From: Streptomyces celluloflavus | GTDB taxonomy: Bacteria > Actinomycetota > Actinomycetes > Streptomycetales > Streptomycetaceae | DNA: 64,000 nt | Reading direction: 5' to 3' | Assembly: GCA_000720995.1 (NCBI GenBank) | Contig: JOEL01000025.1 | Coordinates: forward strand, 1-64,000 | In this document: positions 15,502 to 23,164 of the stretch, in pieces | Layout of the letters: each line of letters begins with the position of its first letter | Position numbering within the stretch: position 1 is the first letter of the stretch | Notes under the pieces: generated by a model | What the model saw: only the letters and a program-made list of their open reading frames with translations | Databases searched by the model: none | What the model was told of the DNA's origin: nothing | Made by a program: the position numbers and the translations under genes

Positions 15502-16446
15502 TCAGCGGCCGGAGCGTGGGGCGTGGCGGTGGGCGAGGGCTTCGTAGGACGCGGAGAGGGCGGGGGCCGCGGTCTCGTACGTACGCTGCGCGACGCCTAT
15601 GAACAGGCAGTCCACGACCAGGAGCTGGCTCGTCCGGGACGACATGGCGGCCGGCCGCAGCTCGCTCTCGCGGGCGGTGGAGGTGGTCAGGACGAGGTCG
15701 GCGTACGAGGCGATCTCGCCGTCCGGGCGGCCGGTGATCGCGATCGTCGTCGCGCCGTGGTCGAAGGCGACCCGCAGGGGCTCTATGACGTCGGTCGTCC
15801 GCCCGGAGTGGGTGATCGCGATGGCGACGTCGCCGGTGCGCAGCTGCACGGCGTTGGTCACGGCGAGGTGCGGGTCGGCGTGCGCGTGGGCCATCAGACC
15901 GATGCGCAGCAGCTTCTGCGCGAGGTCCTGGCCCACGAGATTGGAGGCCCCGATGCCGTACACATCGATGCGGCGGGCCGCGACGAGGGCGCCGACGGCT
16001 GCTTCGAGCTGGGTGACGTCCAGCCCGGCGGCGGTGTCGGCCAGGCACTGCTGCTCCTCCTGGGCCAGCTTCGCGATGACATCGGTGAGGGAGTCGTCGA
16101 CCGCTATGTCGGCGGTCACGACGGGCGCGCCGCCGGCCGCCTGCTGCGCGGCGAGCGCGGCGAGGGCCAGGCGCAGATCGCGGTAGCCGGGGTAGCCGAG
16201 CAACCGGGAGGTGCGCACGACGGTGGCCTCGCTGGTGCCCGTGAGCTCGGCGAGACCGGTGACGGTGAGGGCGGCGCAGCCCGCAGGGTCGCCCGCGACG
16301 GCCTCGGCGACCCGCTGCATGGAGCGGGTCATGGTCGGGCCGAGGGTGCGGACCTTGGCGGCCAGCGCGGCGGGGGCGGGCGGCGCCGGGGCCGGCCGGG
16401 TCTCGATGGACACGTCCTTGAAAGTTTCCTTCACGCTGCTGCTCAC
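15502..16446 (-). CDS. RpiR/MurR-family transcriptional regulator
   Basis: A 314-residue protein. The N-terminal HTH_6 domain (about 30-105) contains GLAELTGTSEATVVRTSRLL. A C-terminal SIS domain senses phosphosugar (IDVYGIGASNLVGQDLAQKL; AIAITHSGRTTDVIEPLRVA). It starts at GTG 16446; a TTGACG/TTACTT promoter places transcription start on that GTG, so the mRNA is predicted to be leaderless. The CTGAAA-N5-TTTCAG palindrome overlaps the -10 box, consistent with autoregulation, most likely relieved by MurNAc-6-P. It heads the murQ-PTS operon, with a 140-base gap to murQ. Confidence 0.88.
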   Translation of the reverse strand: MSSSVKETFKDVSIETRPAPAPPAPAALAAKVRTLGPTMTRSMQRVAEAVAGDPAGCAALTVTGLAELTGTSEATVVRTSRLLGYPGYRDLRLALAALAAQQAAGGAPVVTADIAVDDSLTDVIAKLAQEEQQCLADTAAGLDVTQLEAAVGALVAARRIDVYGIGASNLVGQDLAQKLLRIGLMAHAHADPHLAVTNAVQLRTGDVAIAITHSGRTTDVIEPLRVAFDHGATTIAITGRPDGEIASYADLVLTTSTARESELRPAAMSSRTSQLLVVDCLFIGVAQRTYETAAPALSASYEALAHRHAPRSGR

Positions 16447-16448
16447 GA

Positions 16449-16465
16449 CTGAAAAGTAATTTCAG
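16449..16465. promoter_or_regulatory. Perfect palindrome, candidate MurR operator
   Basis: CTGAAAAGTAATTTCAG: 6-bp perfect arms with a 5-base centre, 2 bases upstream of the regulator's GTG start and covering its -10 box. RpiR/MurR-type regulators are known to bind TGAAA...TTTCA dyads. Confidence 0.75.
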
Positions 16466-16482
16466 CCATGCCTTCGCGTCAA
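16454..16482 (-). promoter_or_regulatory. Promoter of murR-murQ-PTS operon (leaderless)
   Basis: TTGACG (16482-16477), a 17-base spacer and TTACTT (16459-16454) on the minus strand. Seven bases separate the -10 box from GTG 16446, predicting a transcript that begins at the start codon. Confidence 0.65.
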
Positions 16483-16575
16483 TACCCTTCGCGAGACCTG
16501 TGGACAGAGCGCACTCGCCCACCTCGGCCTGTGGACAACGTCGATGCCCGGCCGCGTCCGCGAGACAATGGCGGC

Positions 16576-16938
16576 ATGGAGCTGGAACAGGCATTGCACG
16601 CCGCGCGGGCCCTGGTGCTCGCCGACCTGGTGGCGGACGAGGTCGCCGACGCCGACATCGTCTCGCTCGTCGAGGACGCGGTGGCGCACCGCAGGTGGTG
16701 GGTGGAGCAGTGGCCTGAAGGTGCGGCATTCGTCGCGGGACTGATAGCCCAGGACGTTCAGGACGCCCTCCTGGACCGGTACGGCCGCTGGCCGCTCTGC
16801 CCGGTGTGTACCGAATCCGGCGATCCGCACGCGCTCGAAGTGGAGCCGGAGTTGGGGCCTGATCCGCACTGGGTCTGCCCGAAGACGGCGATAGCGGTGG
16901 CGCGCGTGGGCCGGCTCGGTATGCCCGTGGAGAGCTGA
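16576..16938 (+). CDS. Hypothetical protein with C-terminal Cys cluster
   Basis: A 120-residue protein that I do not recognise by name. Residues 1-65 are helical and acidic (MELEQALHAARALVLADLVA). The C-terminal part has LCPVCTESG and HWVCPKTA, a CxxC plus a later Cys that could form a zinc site. It is followed after 65 bases by the DUF4031 gene in the same direction. A GACAAT box 8 bases before the ATG hints at a leaderless transcript. The upstream in-frame extension is unlikely because it contains the regulator's promoter region. Confidence 0.6.
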   Translation: MELEQALHAARALVLADLVADEVADADIVSLVEDAVAHRRWWVEQWPEGAAFVAGLIAQDVQDALLDRYGRWPLCPVCTESGDPHALEVEPELGPDPHWVCPKTAIAVARVGRLGMPVES

Positions 16939-17003
16939 CATGACGAGCCCCGCCACGGCGAGCCCGGCCATGACGTGCCCCGCGGCGCTTCCGGAGGGCT
17001 GAC

Positions 17004-17279
17004 GTGGCGATCTACATCGATCCGCCCACCTGGCCGGGGCACGGCCGGATGTGGTCGCACCTGGTCAGCGACGCCTCCTTCGACGAGCTGCACCACTTCG
17101 CGGCCGGTATCGGCACACCTCAGCGGGCCTTCGAGCGCGACCACTACGACCTGCCCGCGGAGCGTTACGGCGCCGCGGTCCGGGCCGGGGCGGTGGAGAT
17201 CGGCAGCAAGGAACTCGTCCGCCGCCTGACGGCCGCCGGCCTGCGCCGCCCGAAGCACCGGCCGCCGCCGGGGGTGTGA
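17004..17279 (+). CDS. DUF4031-domain protein
   Basis: A 91-residue protein beginning VAIYIDPPTWPGHGRMWSHL with SDASFDELHHFAAGIG, the hallmark of DUF4031. The family is small and cytoplasmic, with conserved His/Asp residues but no assigned activity. The GTG start has GGAGGG 6 bases upstream. It probably shares a transcript with the Cys-containing hypothetical protein. Confidence 0.85.
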   Translation: MAIYIDPPTWPGHGRMWSHLVSDASFDELHHFAAGIGTPQRAFERDHYDLPAERYGAAVRAGAVEIGSKELVRRLTAAGLRRPKHRPPPGV

Positions 17280-17473
17280 CGGCGCGGGCCCGGGGCGGGA
17301 CCGGTGGCGGTCCGGGGCGAGAGGCTGCGGACCGGCGCGCCCTCCGGAGGTTCAACGGCCAGGTCCCGGCCCCGGAAGCACTCGGCCGCGGTCTCCCGGG
17401 GTCGGCGGCGCCCATGTGCGGCCACCGTCGCCCCCGGGAACCGTCACCGGCCCCATGAAACGGTCCCCGCCGC

Positions 17474-18157
17474 CTACCGGGCGGCGGCCAGCGCGGTCAC
17501 CTCGGACCGGGCCGCGGCCAGCGAGTTCGCGGCAAACGGCCGGAAGTCGGCCAGGTGCGGGACGAGGCCGGCCATGGTCATCTCGGCGTTGACGAAATGG
17601 ATGTTCTCCGCCGCCACCCCCTGCCGACCGAAGTACGCCCGCAGGTAGGGGTTTTGGAAGTCGCACGCCTCCAGCGGGGTGCCGGGTCCGTACGCGCCGC
17701 CCCGCGTGCTGATCACCACCACCCGCGTACCGTCCAGCAGGCCGGTCCCGGTATCCGGGTCGGTGAACGCCCCGGGGAAGCTCACCCGGTCGATCCATGC
17801 CTTCAGCGCCGCGGATATCGAGTAGTTGTACATCGGGGCACCGATCAGCACCGTGTCGGCCGCCAGGAGGTCGGCGATCAGCGGCCGGGTCAGCGCCCAC
17901 TCCCGCTCCTCGGCCGGGCTCTCGGTCAGCGCGTCCACCTCGGCCGGTGGGACGAGGCCGTTGTGCTCCAGCCGTCGGCCGAGTGAGCAGTAGGCGGTAT
18001 CCAGCGGCGGTACCGGGTCGGTGACCAGGTCCCGGTACCGGTAATCGGCCGGACCGTGCACGGACCGCCAGGTGTCCGCGAACAACGCGGTCAGCTGCCT
18101 GCCGATCGACTCCCCGGAACGATTGGCACCGGAATCCAGGTGCAGCAAGGACGGCAT
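17474..18157 (-). CDS. FMN-dependent NADH-azoreductase
   Basis: A 227-residue flavodoxin-like fold protein. The N-terminal LLHLDSGANRSGESIGRQL is the FMN phosphate loop. LLAADTVLIGAPMYNYSISA and VVVISTRGGAYGP match AzoR/NAD(P)H-quinone reductases. The enzyme reduces azo compounds and quinones with NADH in the cytoplasm. ATG 18157 has AGGAG 7 bases upstream. CAAC-TGT-GTTG and TTGACG-like repeats upstream may be regulatory, but no intact regulator gene flanks it. Confidence 0.85.
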   Translation of the reverse strand: MPSLLHLDSGANRSGESIGRQLTALFADTWRSVHGPADYRYRDLVTDPVPPLDTAYCSLGRRLEHNGLVPPAEVDALTESPAEEREWALTRPLIADLLAADTVLIGAPMYNYSISAALKAWIDRVSFPGAFTDPDTGTGLLDGTRVVVISTRGGAYGPGTPLEACDFQNPYLRAYFGRQGVAAENIHFVNAEMTMAGLVPHLADFRPFAANSLAAARSEVTALAAAR

Positions 18158-18396
18158 CGGTACTCCTGTCACGTCAACTGTGTTGCGTTCGTCAAGAGGG
18201 TGACGAAGCGGGACAGGGAAAGGTGACCGATGGACGAGCACGAGTCACCGGCGGAACGGGTCGAGGCACAGCGCGGCGGGCCGCGCGCGGTTTCCCGCGC
18301 AGGATCACCGAGTACGACGTGATTGCCGCGCTCTGCACCCCCGCGCCCTGCACCCTCAGCGACGCGGCCCAGCCGTCCTCGACCGGCAGAGCGGAA

Positions 18397-19644
18397 TCAG
18401 CGCACGTCCACGCACTCCGGGACGCCGGCCGGTGCCGCCGACGAGGCGACGATGCGGGAGGTCCGGTCCGAGCGGTGCAGCCGGAAGGCGATGAAGGTGG
18501 TGAGGACGGCCACCGCCGCCAGGGCCGCGCCGGTCCAGGCCACCGACTTGTAGCCCCAGCCCGCGGAGATCGTCAGGCCGCCCAGCCAGGGGCCGAGGGT
18601 GTTGCCGATGTTGAAGGCGGCGGTGGTGGTCGCACCGGCCAGGGTCGGTGCGGCGTTCGCCACGTTGAACATCCGGGCGTTGAGCGCCGGCGCGGTGGTG
18701 AACGCCGTGACGCCCAGCATCAGCGAGAGCGCGATGGCGGCGACCGGACTCTGCGCGGTCAGCGCGAGGACGGCCAGGACGACCGTGGAGGAGGCGATAC
18801 CGGCGAACAGCGTCCCGAACAGATGCGCGTCGGCGATCCGGCCGCCGACGAACGTACCGATCAGCGCGCCGACGCCGAAGAGCGCGAGCACCGTCGGCAC
18901 CCAGCTCTCGGCGAGCCCGGCGGTCTCCGTCAGCAGCGGCGACAGGTAGGAGAACAGGGCGAAGACGGCCGCGCCGTTCATCGCGGTGGCGGTCAGCGCG
19001 AGCCAGACCTGCTTGTCCTGGTAGATGCGCAGTTCGCGGCGGAGCTGGGGGCGGTCGTCGCCGGTCGGCACGGCCGTTCGCGGCACCAGCGCGATCACCC
19101 CGACCAGGCCGACCACGGCCATACCCGCCACCGCCCAGAACGCCGACCGCCAGCCCGCGTGCTGGCCGAGCAGCGCACCGGCCGGGACGCCCGCGATGTT
19201 CGCGATGCTCAGCCCGCCGACCATCACCGCCATCGCACGGGCCCGCGCGGTCACCGGCACCAGCGATACGGCGACCGCCGCGCCGACCGCCCAGAACCCG
19301 GCGCAGGCCAGTGCACTGATCACCCGCGAGGCGAACAGCACCCCGTACGAAGGCGCCAGCGCGCCCGCTATCTGGCCGAGGCCGAAGACGGCGAGCAGCG
19401 CGATCAGGGTCGTACGGCGGGGCAGCCGCAGCGTGGCGGCGGCCAGTACGGGGGCGCCGACCACCATGCCGATCGCGAACGCCGAGACCAGCAGACCGGC
19501 CTGCGGAATGGAGACCCCCAGATCGCGGGCGAGGGGCTGGAGGATGCCGGAGAGCATGAATTCGCTCGTACCGAGCGCGAAAACGGACAGGCCGAGGACG
19601 TACACGGCGACGGGCATACGAGTGCGTTCGGATGGTGCAGGCAT
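18397..19644 (-). CDS. MFS exporter, DHA1 family (Cmx/CmrA-like)
   Basis: About 415 residues with 12 predicted membrane helices. The opening helix VLGLSVFALGTSEFMLSGIL and the motif PRRTTLIALLAVFGLGQI are typical of drug:H+ antiporters of the chloramphenicol-exporter type. A central basic loop (QLRRELRIYQDK) separates the two halves. The start is uncertain: 19644 is preferred, but ATG 19617 and a longer form are possible and none has a strong ribosome site. The substrate is unknown. Its 3' end faces the azoreductase promoter region. Confidence 0.8.
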   Translation of the reverse strand: MPAPSERTRMPVAVYVLGLSVFALGTSEFMLSGILQPLARDLGVSIPQAGLLVSAFAIGMVVGAPVLAAATLRLPRRTTLIALLAVFGLGQIAGALAPSYGVLFASRVISALACAGFWAVGAAVAVSLVPVTARARAMAVMVGGLSIANIAGVPAGALLGQHAGWRSAFWAVAGMAVVGLVGVIALVPRTAVPTGDDRPQLRRELRIYQDKQVWLALTATAMNGAAVFALFSYLSPLLTETAGLAESWVPTVLALFGVGALIGTFVGGRIADAHLFGTLFAGIASSTVVLAVLALTAQSPVAAIALSLMLGVTAFTTAPALNARMFNVANAAPTLAGATTTAAFNIGNTLGPWLGGLTISAGWGYKSVAWTGAALAAVAVLTTFIAFRLHRSDRTSRIVASSAAPAGVPECVDVR

Positions 19645-19801
19645 GTCAGCAAGGAACAGCGGGCCGGACCACGGCATTCCAGGTCAGGGGCGTCGCGGCG
19701 AGTGATGTACGCCATGGGCCCCCGGCCCGGGACGGTCGCGGGACGGGCCGCGGGCGGTGCGGCCGGGAGCCGGTGCGGCGCGCCGTCCGTGGCCTGGTGG
19801 C

Positions 19802-20482
19802 TCAGCCGTTGAGCAGGTCCAGTTCGGTGGCGAGGTTGCGGCGCGCGGTGTGCTCCCACCGGTCACGGCCCAGCGGGGTCCGGAACAGCTGCGGCAGGGC
19901 CAGGAGTTGGCGCAGTACGGCGGCCCGGCCCGCGGTGAAGTCGGGATCGGGCACGAACGCGTACTCCGCGCGGACCGCGGCGGCGTAGGCCGCGTACCGC
20001 TCGGGCGAACCGGCGAGCACGGCGAGGTCGGCATCGCACAGCACCTCGCCGTCCCGGTCGTCGGGCGCCGGGTCGTGGCTGACGGTGAGCCGCACCAGCC
20101 GGGCGACCTCGGCGGTCCGGGCCGCGCCGACGCCCAGCTCGGGCAGGGCGCGCTCGGCCAGGGCGGCGCTGCGCTCCTCGTTCTCGGAGCGGTCCGGGCG
20201 GTAGACCGCGTCGTGGAACCAGGCCGCCAACTGGACGGCGGCCAGATCGTCCGCGTACTCGGCGAGTTCGTCGACGCGGTCGAGGACCGCGGTCAGATGC
20301 TCCACCGTGTGGTAGCGGCGCTGCGGTTCGTTCCACCGGGCCAGGAGGTTGGCGGCGTACGGGGCGGGGTCGGCGCCCTCGGGGCCGCGGGCCGCGGCCA
20401 CGGTGGCGGCCCAGCGCCGGCGCAGGCCCGGTGCCGGGTCGGTGGGGTGCGCCGTCGGGGACACGGGAGTCATACGGGCCAT
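19802..20482 (-). CDS. HD-superfamily metal-dependent phosphohydrolase (predicted)
   Basis: A 226-residue protein similar to the COG4339-type predicted HD phosphohydrolases. RYHTVEHLTAVLD contributes an early metal-binding His. LAAWFHDAVYRPDRSENEERS supplies the HD pair. LVRLTVSHDPAPDD and VLCDADLAVLAGSPE give the later His/Asp ligands. The substrate is unknown. Two in-frame ATGs (20482, 20473) are possible; neither has a clear ribosome site. It is transcribed separately from the MFS gene. Confidence 0.75.
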   Translation of the reverse strand: MARMTPVSPTAHPTDPAPGLRRRWAATVAAARGPEGADPAPYAANLLARWNEPQRRYHTVEHLTAVLDRVDELAEYADDLAAVQLAAWFHDAVYRPDRSENEERSAALAERALPELGVGAARTAEVARLVRLTVSHDPAPDDRDGEVLCDADLAVLAGSPERYAAYAAAVRAEYAFVPDPDFTAGRAAVLRQLLALPQLFRTPLGRDRWEHTARRNLATELDLLNG

Positions 20483-20567
20483 TGTGCCCCGGACGGATCA
20501 TTACGCCCCGGAACGGACCCGGGGAAGGGACGGTCCGGGGCGGGGGCGGCCGACGGGGCGGCGGGTG

Positions 20568-21563
20568 TCAGGTCTTCGGCTCGTCCCGGCACGACAGGGC
20601 GTCGATCGTCTCGACCCGCGGCTTGTAGTCGGTCTCCCAGGTGGTGTCCGCCTTCGGGATCGACGGCAGGGACGTCGAGAAGTCGTGGCTCCAGGAATTG
20701 CTGGTCACGTACTTCCGCAGGGCGTCGCGCAGCCGCAGGCAGTCCTTGCGGTGGCCCTTGGCCATGGCGATGCCGTACTGGTTGGCGGAACCGAGAGTAA
20801 TGCCGGGGATGACCTCGAAGTCCGGGTTCTCCTGGGTGATGCCGTAAAGGATCATCTGGTCGGTGGAGACCGCGTCGGCCTCTTTGTTCCGCAGGGCGCT
20901 GATGCAACTGGCGGCGTCTTCGCGCTCGTTGACGGCGATCCGCTGGTCGCCCTGTTTGTCCAGGGTGATCTTGGAGGTCGTCCCGGGCCAGGTGCAGACC
21001 CGCTTGCCGAAGAGGTCCTCGTATCTGTGCACCCGATTGCCCTTCGTGCGGACCATGACGCCCTGGAAGGTGGCGGCGTACGGCCCCGCGAAGTCCAGCT
21101 CCTTCATCCGGTCGGTGGTGATCGAGAACGTCGCGGCGACCAGGTCCTTCTTCTTGTCGGTGAGCACCGTCGTACGGTCCTCGGACGGGACGATCCCGAA
21201 GTCCGGCTCGACGCCCACCTCGCCCAGGATCTGCTGGGTGACGCTGATGTCGAAGCCGGAGAACTTGTACTTGTGCACCACCCCGGTGCCCGGCTGGTCG
21301 TTCTTCGCGCCGACCGAGACCCTGCCGTCCTTGAAGAGCGAGGCCGGTTCGGAGGAACCGCAGGCGGTCGCGGTCAGCGCGGCGACGGTGAGCACCACCG
21401 GGGCCAGGAGGGTGCGGTGCAGCGGGCGCCGGCGAGGCGGGCGTGACGGCCGCGGTGACCGGGCGGGGTGCGCCGGGTGCTCCTGATGTGCTGAGCGCTC
21501 CGGGTGCGCTGGACGTGCTGGATGTGCTGGGTGCTCCTGGCGATCCTCCGCCGTCGGCTTCAT
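20568..21563 (-). CDS. Glutamate-type ABC substrate-binding lipoprotein
   Basis: A 331-residue protein. An unusual N-terminal extension of about 47 residues, rich in His, Ala, Pro and Arg (repeats such as QEHPAHPARPAHPERSAHQ), precedes a hydrophobic segment and the lipobox ATAC. The mature part is a bacterial extracellular solute-binding family 3 domain (GFDISVTQQILGEVGVEPDF; RMKELDFAGPYAATFQGVMV) close to GluB. No permease or ATPase is adjacent. GGGGA sits 6 bases before ATG 21563. It lies 68 bases downstream of the coupled gene pair 21632-22857 and may share their transcript, so it could be a sensor rather than an importer. Confidence 0.8.
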   Translation of the reverse strand: MKPTAEDRQEHPAHPARPAHPERSAHQEHPAHPARSPRPSRPPRRRPLHRTLLAPVVLTVAALTATACGSSEPASLFKDGRVSVGAKNDQPGTGVVHKYKFSGFDISVTQQILGEVGVEPDFGIVPSEDRTTVLTDKKKDLVAATFSITTDRMKELDFAGPYAATFQGVMVRTKGNRVHRYEDLFGKRVCTWPGTTSKITLDKQGDQRIAVNEREDAASCISALRNKEADAVSTDQMILYGITQENPDFEVIPGITLGSANQYGIAMAKGHRKDCLRLRDALRKYVTSNSWSHDFSTSLPSIPKADTTWETDYKPRVETIDALSCRDEPKT

Positions 21564-21573
21564 GGGCGTCCCC

Positions 21574-21650
21574 GTTCTCGTTCTCGTTCTCGTGCGCCAG
21601 GTGTCGTGCGTCGGGTTTCAGTCGTCGTGCGTCAGGTGTCGTGCAGGACC
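21574..21650. repeat. Short direct repeats upstream of the binding-protein gene
   Basis: GTTCTC occurs three times in tandem near 21576-21593. It is followed by two or three imperfect CAGGTGTCGTGCGTCGGG-like units reaching into the 3' end of the next gene upstream. The same kind of short-period repetition continues into the binding protein's N-terminal codons. Confidence 0.45.
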
Positions 21651-22360
21651 GCGCGCGCCGTCCGGACGTCCATCCGGCAGCCATGGGCGGTGTGCAGGGC
21701 CAGGTGGATCTCCACGCTGCTCGTCCGCGCGCCGAGGGTGAAGTCGACGGTGCCGCCGGGCCTGAGGTCCGTCTCCTGGGCCTCGACGCCCGAGACGAGC
21801 AGCGCGACGGTGGCCGAGGTGTCCTGGACGCAGGTCGGACCGGCCGGGTCGTGGTCCGTGAGGGCCAGCGTCAGCCGCAGCGCGTCGCGCGACTCCTTGA
21901 GGGCGGGTTCGCCGAGGCGCAGGGTGAGCGCGTTGTGCGGGCCGCCGTCCAGCGGCTGCCGGCCCTCCAGGCGCAGCTGTCCGGTCACATCGATCTCGCG
22001 GTGCGCGACGGCGTCCTGGAACGCCAGCCAGCCGCCCACGGTGGAGAGCACGGAGACCAGGGAGAGGGCGGCGATGACCGAGGTGTGGCGGGGCTTGCGG
22101 ATGAGTACGCGGATGACGGCCGTGGCGAGGGCCACTCCGGCCAGGGAGCCCCACCCGGCGAACCCGCCGACCGGTCCGGCCGGCCGCAGGCTCGCGGCGG
22201 TCACCAGGGCGGCGCAGGCCAGCAGCAGCGGCAGCCAGCGGGCGCTCGGGTGCAGCACCCACTTGATGATCACGTTCTTGATGTCGTTGGCGGCGATGGA
22301 GTGGTCGCCGTGCGTGGTCGGGCTGTTGTGGGTCTCGCCGCCGCCCGCGGGGCGGGTCAT
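21632..22360 (-). CDS. Membrane protein with three TM helices and motif shared with its coupled partner
   Basis: A 242-residue protein I cannot name. The N-terminus carries HNSPTTHGDHSIAANDI. Three hydrophobic helices follow (about 45-65, 75-95 and 100-125), then an approximately 115-residue C-terminal domain with two Cys (GPTCVQDTS, HGCRMDV) that could form a disulfide outside the cell. The ATG overlaps the stop of the upstream gene by 4 bases (ATGA). The shared HNxPTxxGxxSIAA motif ties it to that partner. Motifs of this style occur in actinobacterial NTP-dependent conflict or signalling systems, but that link is only suggestive. Confidence 0.65.
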   Translation of the reverse strand: MTRPAGGGETHNSPTTHGDHSIAANDIKNVIIKWVLHPSARWLPLLLACAALVTAASLRPAGPVGGFAGWGSLAGVALATAVIRVLIRKPRHTSVIAALSLVSVLSTVGGWLAFQDAVAHREIDVTGQLRLEGRQPLDGGPHNALTLRLGEPALKESRDALRLTLALTDHDPAGPTCVQDTSATVALLVSGVEAQETDLRPGGTVDFTLGARTSSVEIHLALHTAHGCRMDVRTARAVLHDT

Positions 22361-22857
22361 ACGCCGTCCTGGGCGGGCCCACCGCCCATGTTGATGTTTC
22401 CGTGGATCTCGCCGGCGGCGATGGAGCCCTGGCCGTACGCGGTCGGCGTGTTGTGCACGATCCGGATGTCCGTGGCGGAGGCCAGCCGCGAGACGTGATC
22501 CACCAGGTGGGCGGCGTCGCGGCGGTCGGCGGGGCCCGCCAGCCAGGCGGTCACCGCGGCGGACAGCAGCCGCCGCTCCTCGTCGTCGAGGCGGGTGAGC
22601 AGCTGGTCGAGGGCGTCGGCGCGGCGTACGTCGAGGAGTGGCTGCGCGGCGCCGCCGCCGAGTTCCGTACCGTCGGGCCCGGTGGCCTCGTCGGGTGCGC
22701 CGCGGTGCAGCAGCCGGCGGAAGAAGCCCTCGCCCGCCGTCACGGCGTGGTCGGCGATCCGCTCCTGGGCGGCGGTGATCACAGAGGCGCCGAGGCTGTT
22801 CGCCGCCAGCGCGAGATATGGAGCGATTTCGGCGGACACGGTCGCCAGGTCGGACAT
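22357..22857 (-). CDS. Hypothetical helical protein ending in HNxPTxxGxxSIAA motif
   Basis: A 166-residue protein of unknown function. The first 55 residues form a long helix (SAEIAPYLALAANSLGASVI). The middle is acidic and helical (ALDQLLTRLDDEERRLLSAA). The tail holds HNTPTAYGQGSIAAGEI and ends GNINMGGG. GGGGAGAGAG lies about 7 bases before the ATG. It is translationally coupled to the three-TM protein, which starts with the same motif, so the two proteins probably assemble or respond together. It appears to be the first gene of a leftward operon. Confidence 0.65.
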   Translation of the reverse strand: MSDLATVSAEIAPYLALAANSLGASVITAAQERIADHAVTAGEGFFRRLLHRGAPDEATGPDGTELGGGAAQPLLDVRRADALDQLLTRLDDEERRLLSAAVTAWLAGPADRRDAAHLVDHVSRLASATDIRIVHNTPTAYGQGSIAAGEIHGNINMGGGPAQDGV

Positions 22858-23080
22858 TTCGGCTCTCTCCCCGTTCGCGGGTCGCGGTGAAATACCACAA
22901 CACCCTTACCGGAAAGGCGTGTTACCCGCCCGGGTGGCAAACCACACCCGTTCTTCCGTGGGGTTTGGCGACGCGGGAGGCGGGGGGACAGGGGTGGCGT
23001 GCCGAGGCGGTAGGGGTGGTTTCCGGCCGCGTACGGCATCGTTATGGCCCACGAATTGCTGACCAGCCCTTACGCTGGAT

Positions 23081-23096
23081 ATTGGACTAGACCTGT
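23081..23096 (+). promoter_or_regulatory. DasR-responsive-element-like site upstream of cutC
   Basis: ATTGGACTAGACCTGT matches the published dre consensus ACTGGTCTAGACCAGT at 13 of 16 positions, including the TAGACC core. It sits 69 bases before the cutC start, where it would control transcription. DasR is the GntR-family GlcNAc-responsive regulator of Streptomyces. Confidence 0.65.
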
Positions 23097-23164
23097 TGTC
23101 TGCTCGGCCTCGCGTCTCGTCTCGGTTCTATTCGTTTCGGTCGTCGTCGAAGGATTGGGGTCAC

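Noticed and set aside
18230..18322. 31-codon ORF divergent from azoreductase
   Set aside because: Too short and without a recognisable regulator domain; stops early in all readings.
22904..23043. GGCAAACC...GGTTTGGC dyad as operator
   Set aside because: Arms are imperfect and widely spaced; not better than expected by chance in this sequence.
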